From Archangium sp. (GTDB lineage: Bacteria; Myxococcota; Myxococcia; Myxococcales; Myxococcaceae): a stretch of 64,000 nucleotides of DNA. The stretch lies in assembly GCA_022843845.1 (NCBI GenBank), contig JALHMW010000001.1, forward strand, positions 124,001 through 188,000, in the 5' to 3' direction. The notes beneath the pieces are model-generated. The model was not told the origin of the DNA. It searched no databases and saw only the letters and a list, made by a program, of their open reading frames with translations. The position numbers and the translations under genes were made by a program. Below, in pieces: positions 58,483 to 64,000 of the stretch. Each line of letters starts with the position of its first letter. Position 1 is the stretch's first letter.

Positions 58483-59517
58483 ATGCGCCTGATGTCCTTC
58501 CTCCTCGTGTTCGCCGTCGGTGCCCCCGCGTTTGCCCAGAAAGACGAGCTCTTCGGCTCGGGCAAGCCCGTCGTCTATCGAGAAGAGACGATGGACCGGC
58601 GCTTCGCCAAGTCGCGCGTCGCGAAGATGCTCAAAGAAGGCTCGCCGGAGCAGGGCTGCGTGCAGTTGATGGGCGCGCTCTTCATCGCCCTCGCCGAGAT
58701 TGGCCCCAACCTGCACAAGCGCGACGAGAACTTTCTGCTCGACCCGAACCTGGTGGCCGCGATTCAGAACCAGGTCACCACGCCAAGCTTCCCCGCGATG
58801 GCCTACCTGCTGTCGATGGTGCGCCGGGTGCTGATCGACAAGCGACTGCCCGACGAGTGGTTCGAGACCGCCAAGGCGATCAACACCGTGGTGAAGATCA
58901 TCGATCTCGGGAAGCTGAAGTGGATGAACGAAGGCATCACCTTCGTCGACTCGAGCGCCTTCACCATTCCGCTGCTGAAGAACCGGTACTTCACCGAGGT
59001 GGTGGGCGCGAACAGCGCCGTCACGACCGACGTGGCCGGCTCGTTCCGTGACGCGTACCTCGATCGCGACGTGGCCTGGGGCGGCGCGACGTTGCTCGAC
59101 GCCGGCTCGAACGCGCCGAAGAAGAAGAAGGGCAAGAAGTACAACCCGGTGGAGTTCGGAGAGCTGATCGCGGTGCTCGAGTGGCTCCCGCCCGATCCGC
59201 GGAAGTCGGAGATCGACTTCTACGGTGACGACTCGAAGAAGCCGCCCCCGCCCGTCCGCATCCTCGCGAAGCTCGCGCCCAAGCAGTACACCGACCTCGA
59301 GAAGGTCTTCCGTGGGCAGCGCATGCTGGTGCGCGGCCGCTTCTGGGAGATGAACCGCGACGTCACGCAGGTCGAGGTTCGCGACGCGATGCTCTTCGAA
59401 GATCGCGACTGGTACGGCGCCCTGCTGGCCGACCCGAACACGATCGCCACCTGCCCAGCGGCCATCAACGAGCTGACCGGCATCGGCCCGCAGCAGCCGG
59501 GTGGCTTCAAGCACTGA
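58483..59517 (+). CDS. Secreted protein of unknown function (344 aa)
   Basis: Starts at the ATG at 58483, which opens a clear signal peptide (LMSFLLVFAVGAPAFAQ); the track start at 58408 adds 25 residues ahead of it. The mature protein is about 325 residues, mixed helix and strand, with a lysine-rich stretch (KKKKGKKYNP) near residue 212 and no cysteine cluster. I recognise no domain. The C-terminal third (LRGQRMLVRGRFWEM-like segment, VFRGQRMLVRGRFWEMNRD) looks like a small beta-barrel. Probably periplasmic. Confidence 0.7.
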   Translation: MRLMSFLLVFAVGAPAFAQKDELFGSGKPVVYREETMDRRFAKSRVAKMLKEGSPEQGCVQLMGALFIALAEIGPNLHKRDENFLLDPNLVAAIQNQVTTPSFPAMAYLLSMVRRVLIDKRLPDEWFETAKAINTVVKIIDLGKLKWMNEGITFVDSSAFTIPLLKNRYFTEVVGANSAVTTDVAGSFRDAYLDRDVAWGGATLLDAGSNAPKKKKGKKYNPVEFGELIAVLEWLPPDPRKSEIDFYGDDSKKPPPPVRILAKLAPKQYTDLEKVFRGQRMLVRGRFWEMNRDVTQVEVRDAMLFEDRDWYGALLADPNTIATCPAAINELTGIGPQQPGGFKH

Positions 59518-59648
59518 GCCGTCGAGATTCCGTGAACACTGAGGGTCCGGCCAGACGCACGGGTCCTGTCAGTTTCCTCACGGTGCTCCGAAGTGCTCGG
59601 AACTCCTGATGGTTAGCGATGGCATGGGCAGTGCTCACTTGCCCGCTC

Positions 59649-60428
59649 ATGACCTCGCGCGTGTCACGCCCGCCGCCCGTCGCTGAGCCCCTCAAGCCTG
59701 CTGCGAAGCAGCCGTTCAAGACCCTGCTCGACGAAGCGCGCAAGGCCCCACGAGCGCCGCCCGGGTTGATGGCAAAGGCCGCTGCTGCGACCACCCCTGC
59801 GGCACGGGCCTCAGCGCAGGGCGTCCTCTCCTCCCAGCCCACCGCCAAAGCCGAGGCGCACACGCTGACGGTGGCGCGCAGCCGGGTCGAGGCCGAGGCC
59901 GATCGACTGGGCGTCGCGCGTGCCCACCACACCTCGACCGCTGACGCAGCCACCACCGCGCGAAACGCACTCAACGAAGGGGCTGAGCAGAAGACGTCGA
60001 GCCGCGTCGTCGACTTGATCGTCAAGGAGCTGGTCGCCGAGTTCGAGACCCGCCCCGGTGGCGCCGCAGCCTCGAAGGTGGGCAACCCCGTTCAGCCGAT
60101 CTCGTCGCTCAACGAGGTGCCCTTTCACGTCGGCGCAAACTCGGCGACGCCGGCTCAACGCGCCGCGCAGACGGCCCAGCTGCGCGCGAACCAGGCGGCG
60201 GCCCTCATCGAGCGCATCGACACCTTCGTGAAGTCGCAGCGGCCCGCGCTCGCGCTGACGCTGAACAACTCCCTGGGCGCGCGGGTGGAGATCGAAAAGC
60301 TGGGCCCCGGCCGCATCGCCCTGCGCCTCATCGGTCAGAACGGGCCGCCCAACGCCGACACGGTCAACCGCATTCGCGACGAGCTGACGGCGCGCGGGCT
60401 GAAGGTCGGCGCCCTCTCGGTGGCCTGA
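59649..60428 (+). CDS. Protein with FliK/HrpP-like C-terminal domain
   Basis: A 259-residue Ala-rich soluble protein; ATG 59619 is an alternative start ten residues upstream. Residues 1-150 are low-complexity and helical (ARSRVEAEADRLGVARAHHT). The last 60 residues, ARVEIEKLGPGRIALRLIG followed by NRIRDELTARGLKVGALSV, follow the pattern of the FliK/Flg_hook C-terminal domain, which ends in a helix and a final 'GLxVxxxxV' strand. FliK/YscP/HrpP proteins set needle or hook length in type III export systems. No other secretion genes are near, so this is tentative. Confidence 0.4.
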   Translation: MTSRVSRPPPVAEPLKPAAKQPFKTLLDEARKAPRAPPGLMAKAAAATTPAARASAQGVLSSQPTAKAEAHTLTVARSRVEAEADRLGVARAHHTSTADAATTARNALNEGAEQKTSSRVVDLIVKELVAEFETRPGGAAASKVGNPVQPISSLNEVPFHVGANSATPAQRAAQTAQLRANQAAALIERIDTFVKSQRPALALTLNNSLGARVEIEKLGPGRIALRLIGQNGPPNADTVNRIRDELTARGLKVGALSVA

Positions 60429-60764
60429 CTACTTCTGGCCCGACAGGTCGAGCAGCGAGCGCTTGCCTTCCTTGTCCTTGAACTGCTCGGCCTCGGGCAG
60501 CGGCTCCTTCTTCTCGGAGATGACCGGCCACTTCGTCGACAGGTCTGCGTTGAGCGCCTTGTACTCGTTCCACTTCTCGGGAAGGTCGCTCTCCGGGAAG
60601 ATGGCCTTGGTCGGGCACACCGGCTCGCACGCGCCGCAGTCGATGCACTCGTCAGGGTGAATGACGAGGAAGTTGGGGCCCTCGTAGAAGCAGTTGACGG
60701 GGCACACCTCGACACAATCGGTGTACTTGCACTTGATGCAGGGCTCGGCGACGACGTAGGCCAC
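60429..60764 (-). CDS. fdxA: Seven-iron ferredoxin
   Basis: A 111-residue ferredoxin of the FdxA type. The GTG at 60764 follows AAGGAG, and the track start at 60884 is upstream readthrough. [20 protein letters not shown] carries the [3Fe-4S] and part of the [4Fe-4S] ligands, and [16 protein letters not shown] the other ligand set; spacing is as in Azotobacter-type 7Fe ferredoxins. The 60-residue C-terminal extension ([20 protein letters not shown]) is also usual for FdxA. An electron carrier of low potential in the cytoplasm. Confidence 0.95.
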   Translation of the reverse strand: MAYVVAEPCIKCKYTDCVEVCPVNCFYEGPNFLVIHPDECIDCGACEPVCPTKAIFPESDLPEKWNEYKALNADLSTKWPVISEKKEPLPEAEQFKDKEGKRSLLDLSGQK

Positions 60765-61055
60765 GGCAGACTCCTTGGTTCGACAGGCGGTTTCGTCGAG
60801 TGGTTTACCGTCGCTCGGGGCCGATTTCACCCGAGAAAACCCCGCTCGCTCGCTGACCCTCGGCCCGGCTTGATCGGCGACCATGCCTGGCCGCGAGGAA
60901 CCAGTGGCCAGACGGCGGGGTGGGGCCTATCAGCACGACCGCAATTGCTTCATGACGCGGCCACAACGGGTAGTGTCCGCGCGCCTCACGACTGCCACTG
61001 ACCTTTCGAGGTCGCCGAAGAGCTCCGGCCGAGCGGAGCCCGACGAAGGAACCTG
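60765..61055. other. Divergent intergenic region before fdxA and the peptidase gene
   Basis: About 290 bases. The ribosome site AAGGAG (- strand) and GAAGGAACC (+ strand) are the only elements I could place. No ORF is supported. Confidence 0.35.
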
Positions 61056-63668
61056 ATGCTCACGACGATCGTCGCCATGTTGACTGCCGCGAATGTGTTT
61101 TCGCCCACCATCGCTTTCGAGGCGAGACCGACGCCAGGCGCTGCGCCGACGCTGCAACTGGGGGTCCTCTCAGAGCCGCTGGCGGGCGACCTCGCCGTCG
61201 CCGCGAAGACCTGGGCCCTCACCAACCGGGTCAGGCTGGGGTTGCACCCGGCCTCGACGCTGACCTTCGACGTCGGCTTCGCGACGCGCTTCGGCGCCAG
61301 CCTTCACTACCTGCAGCGCATCGGTGACGTCGACGTGTACCAGGCGAAGCTCGTCATCACGGTCGACGAGAAGAGCCGGGTCGTCCAGGTGGCCTCCAGC
61401 GTCGTCGACGGCAGGCCCCTGCGCGCGGAGTTCGAGATGTCAGAGGCGGCCGCCCTGCACTTCGCCAGCAAGCAGGTGAGCTTCCCTGCCCTGCGCCACG
61501 ACGATCCGACGCGCCCCTATGGCGGTGCGAAGAAGGTGCTCTTCCCGGTGGGCGACGCGCTGCACGCAGGGTGGCTCGTGCACGTCGCCTCGTACGATCC
61601 CTCGAAGAACTTCTACGTCGGGCTCGACGCCGTGACGGGCGAGACGTTGTTCGTCCAGAACCGTGTGCACCGCGCCGAAGCCGATCTCAACGCGTACGCG
61701 ATCTCTCCGGGTGACCTCGACGGCGGCGTTGGCCGAACCCCGACCGAGGTGCGCTCCCTCGTGCGCGCTGGAGACGGCGGCTCGTTCATCGGTGACACCT
61801 GCGAGATCTTCCTGCCCGATGGCGGCTTCATCACCACCTCGAACGACGCGGGCGTGCTCTGCGGCGAGCAGCTGACGACCTACAACTGCTGCACGCGGGC
61901 GAACTGCGAGGCCGACGCTGGGCCGCGGCGCGTGGCGGGGCCGACCAACTTCATGGGCTTCATGCTGAACGTCGATCTGCCGGTGTGCGATCGCGTGAAC
62001 CAGGCGACCAACCAGCGCCCTGAAGGCGACTACCGCTATGCACCGGTCGATCCTCCGACCAACCGCACGACGGTCGACATCAACGACCCGGCGAACTCGG
62101 ACACGTTCGCTCACGTGCATGCCTTCTACCACGTCAACCGCGTCTACGACTGGGTGCGCGGGCTCTCGACGCGCGGAGCGACCCTCTTCCCCATGAACCA
62201 GCCGGCCATCGGGCCCTTCCGTATGCGTGACGAGCGCCGCATGCCTGCGCGCAAGCCTGCCGTATTGACCAACGTGATGATCCCGAACTTCCAGGACATC
62301 CAGGGCATCCCCCAGTGTCTGCCGCCGCCCATCGGCCAGGGCATGGGCGCGTGCGTCGTGGGCAGCTTCGGCCGCGTCGACAACGCCGCCTTCCTGCCGG
62401 TCGAGCAGTTCGCGCAGCTCCCCATTCCCGGCCTGTCGACCGGCGTCGACACGCTGATGATCTTCCAGGGCAACGCCGCGGACGCGGCCTACGACGCGAC
62501 CGTGCTGTGGCACGAGTTCGGTCACGGCGTCGTGTACGCGACCGCCGCGCTGACTTTCGAGGACATCGCCCTCGACGCGCGCTCGGCGAACAACGAAGGC
62601 GGCGCGCTGCACGAAGGGCTCAGCGACTACATCGCGGCAGCGTTCGGCAACACCCCAGACGTCGGCCCCTACTTCGGGCCCCGCGCCATCGGCGCTGCGG
62701 GGGTGATGGGCGTGCGCCAGGACAGCTACCTGCGCACGCTGTCGAACACCCTCGCCTGCCCCGACGTGCTCTGGGGACAGGTGCACAACGACAGCCAGCA
62801 CATCTCTGCGGCGCTGTGGGCTGGACGGCTCGCGAACCTCGGCACCGACAACGGCGCGACCTACGACGCGGCCTTCTACGCGATGCTCGTCTCGCTCGCG
62901 CCCAACGCCGACTTCGCGTCGGTGGCCCAGATCATGGCGGCACGGGTGTCGGGAGCGTTCAACGCAGGCGCCGGCGCGGCGCTCACGGCGACGTTCCAGG
63001 CCAAGGGCGTCATCGGCTGCTCGAAGGTGCTCGACGTGACGAACGCCGCCGGGCCACGTCCGGTCTTCGGAATCCCCGCGGCGTCGATGCTGCGGAACGC
63101 GACCGTGCCGGGCCCCCTCCAGTTCAAGCTGCGGGTGCCGATGGGCGCGCAGGGCATTCGTATTCGCGGCTCGCAGGGCGGTGGTGGCGGGTTCGGTGGT
63201 GGCGCGCCGCCTGCGGTGACGGTCCTCACGAAGGCTGGCGGCCCGATCGCCTTCACGAGGAACGGTGCGCAGCTGACCAACGACGCCGAGACGACGGCGA
63301 CGGTGATGGCGGCGGGCGGCAACATCGACAGCGTGGTGCCAGTGCGCGTGCCGTGTGGTGCGACGCAGGAGATCCACGTGGCGGTCGCGGCGCGGGGCGG
63401 CGGCACGACGATTCAGAGCCTCGACGTGACGGCTGAGCCGCTGGTGGGCTGCATGTTCCCGGTCGACGCCGGCATGCCGATGCCTGACGCGGGCATGATG
63501 GAAGAGCCCGACGCTGGCCCGGGCGTGACCGAGACGAAGATGCTGCCGCGCGCAGGCATCATCGCGCAACCGGCCGCGCAGACGGGCTGTGGCTGCTCGA
63601 GCTTCGATGGCTCCGCCGTTTTCGCCGCGCTCGCGCTCCTCGGCCTCGGTCGTCGGCGCCGCAGCTAA
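61056..63668 (+). CDS. M36-type (fungalysin-like) secreted metallopeptidase with MYXO-CTERM tail
   Basis: An 870-residue protein with GAAGGAACC four bases before the ATG. A short hydrophobic N-terminus (MLTTIVAMLTAANVF) is a weak signal peptide. A propeptide (FTP/PepSY-like: YQAKLVITVDEKSRVVQVAS) precedes the catalytic domain, where ATVLWHEFGHGVVYA gives the HExxH zinc site (here HEFGH) and NEGGALHEGLSDYIAAAFG the third ligand glutamate. The C-terminus has a Gly-rich stretch, an Asp/Pro-rich linker (DAGMPMPDAGMMEEPD) and GCGCSSFDGSAVFAALALLG with GRRRRS, a MYXO-CTERM sorting tail. Probably anchored at the cell surface by that tail and active outside the cell. Confidence 0.9.
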   Translation: MLTTIVAMLTAANVFSPTIAFEARPTPGAAPTLQLGVLSEPLAGDLAVAAKTWALTNRVRLGLHPASTLTFDVGFATRFGASLHYLQRIGDVDVYQAKLVITVDEKSRVVQVASSVVDGRPLRAEFEMSEAAALHFASKQVSFPALRHDDPTRPYGGAKKVLFPVGDALHAGWLVHVASYDPSKNFYVGLDAVTGETLFVQNRVHRAEADLNAYAISPGDLDGGVGRTPTEVRSLVRAGDGGSFIGDTCEIFLPDGGFITTSNDAGVLCGEQLTTYNCCTRANCEADAGPRRVAGPTNFMGFMLNVDLPVCDRVNQATNQRPEGDYRYAPVDPPTNRTTVDINDPANSDTFAHVHAFYHVNRVYDWVRGLSTRGATLFPMNQPAIGPFRMRDERRMPARKPAVLTNVMIPNFQDIQGIPQCLPPPIGQGMGACVVGSFGRVDNAAFLPVEQFAQLPIPGLSTGVDTLMIFQGNAADAAYDATVLWHEFGHGVVYATAALTFEDIALDARSANNEGGALHEGLSDYIAAAFGNTPDVGPYFGPRAIGAAGVMGVRQDSYLRTLSNTLACPDVLWGQVHNDSQHISAALWAGRLANLGTDNGATYDAAFYAMLVSLAPNADFASVAQIMAARVSGAFNAGAGAALTATFQAKGVIGCSKVLDVTNAAGPRPVFGIPAASMLRNATVPGPLQFKLRVPMGAQGIRIRGSQGGGGGFGGGAPPAVTVLTKAGGPIAFTRNGAQLTNDAETTATVMAAGGNIDSVVPVRVPCGATQEIHVAVAARGGGTTIQSLDVTAEPLVGCMFPVDAGMPMPDAGMMEEPDAGPGVTETKMLPRAGIIAQPAAQTGCGCSSFDGSAVFAALALLGLGRRRRS

Positions 63669-64000
63669 TCGAACGTGCCGACGCCGCCATCCGAGGCGGC
63701 CGTCACGTTGCCTCCCTTCCCCGTGGAGGGAGGCGCGCCTGCATCGACGACGACCACCTCTCGGGCGGGCTTCTTGTCGTTGCGCAGACGCCTCACCGAA
63801 TCGATGGCCTCGAACGCCTTGATGGCGTCTTCGTCGGCGGGGCTGCGCATCTCCTGCTTGAGAGCGAGTGACTGGTGCTCGCTCACGAGATTCCACAGGC
63901 CCTTCTCCTCGGCGAAGACCCAGAGCACCCGGAACGGCGGGAGCACCTGCTGTTTCTTCCCGGCGCCGATCCGCAGCACGACGTTCGCGGCCACCCAGCC
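63665..64000 (-). CDS. Truncated gene at the right edge, SH3-like segment
   Basis: The frame is open to the window edge, so the 5' end lies outside; the GTG at 63994 is not necessarily the start. Visible residues begin VVLRIGAGKKQQVLPPFRVL and EKGLWNLVSEH, a pattern like a bacterial SH3 domain, then a charged helix (EAIDSVRRLRNDKKPAREV) and a disordered Gly/Ser/Thr-rich C-terminus. It overlaps the end of the M36 gene by four bases. No firm function. Confidence 0.45.
   Translation of the reverse strand, partial: GWVAANVVLRIGAGKKQQVLPPFRVLWVFAEEKGLWNLVSEHQSLALKQEMRSPADEDAIKAFEAIDSVRRLRNDKKPAREVVVVDAGAPPSTGKGGNVTAASDGGVGTFD

Noticed and set aside
61440-63896. 818-residue ORF on the - strand
   Set aside because: Lies antisense to the M36-type peptidase, whose motifs are clear; low-complexity Arg/His/Val composition typical of shadow frames in GC-rich DNA.

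Overview
The window is a high-GC, gene-dense stretch of a myxobacterium-like (Myxococcota) chromosome. The lineage call rests on a MYXO-CTERM-type tail (GCGCSS, a hydrophobic stretch, then GRRRRS) on a secreted M36-type metallopeptidase, on Gly/Ser/Ala-repeat lipoproteins, and on a Tgl/PilF-like TPR lipoprotein. No rRNA, tRNA, CRISPR array or intact mobile element was seen.

Region 1 (1 to about 36.6 kb) is a cell-surface polysaccharide locus. The + strand starts with a truncated GT2 glycosyltransferase, a SAM methyltransferase, a large membrane protein, an FkbM methyltransferase, a GT4 transferase, a GT-like protein, a 74-residue unknown, a HAD/COG5610-like protein and a coiled-coil methyltransferase, most with 4-bp start/stop overlaps. 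A GT2-GT4 fusion and a small coiled-coil protein run on the - strand. Divergently, rmlB-rmlD-rmlA-rmlC build dTDP-L-rhamnose and are followed by an ArnT-like GT39 protein. From 18 to 31 kb come several GT-C-type membrane proteins, methyltransferases, two paralogous cysteine-rich lipoproteins, an IS66 transposase scrap and two shrunken paralogs of nearby intact genes. The block closes with a - strand operon: GtrB/DPM1-like GT2, asparagine synthetase, NAD-dependent epimerase and an unknown protein.

Region 2 (36.7 to 47 kb) holds a 1,242-residue flavin/NAD oxidoreductase fusion, an M23 peptidase lipoprotein, and a tightly coupled - strand operon: Tgl-like TPR protein, RodZ-like HTH protein, recO, PfkB kinase and a DUF985 cupin. 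A secreted protein and a small AT-richer lipoprotein gene follow.

Region 3 (47 to 64 kb) holds a DUF2760-Hsp70-Hsp70/DUF3731 cassette, a SUMF1-fold secreted protein, a secreted START-like protein divergent from an MMPL/RND exporter, a GNAT acetyltransferase divergent from an MFS transporter, a secreted unknown, a protein with a FliK-like C-terminus, a 7Fe ferredoxin (fdxA), the M36 peptidase and a truncated gene at the right edge.

The genes of region 1 probably act together: nucleotide-sugar synthesis (rml, epimerase), sugar transfer in the cytoplasm (GT2/GT4), lipid-linked sugar transfer in the periplasm (GT-C, GtrB-like) and decoration (methyltransferases, asparagine synthetase-like amidation). 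No flippase, polymerase or ABC exporter is visible. The most unusual observations are the two in-frame internally deleted paralogs beside their intact counterparts, an internal lipoprotein start inside the TPR ORF, the paired cysteine-rich lipoproteins with a relic third tail, and the tandem Hsp70 cassette. All functions are read from motifs by eye; no database search was run.
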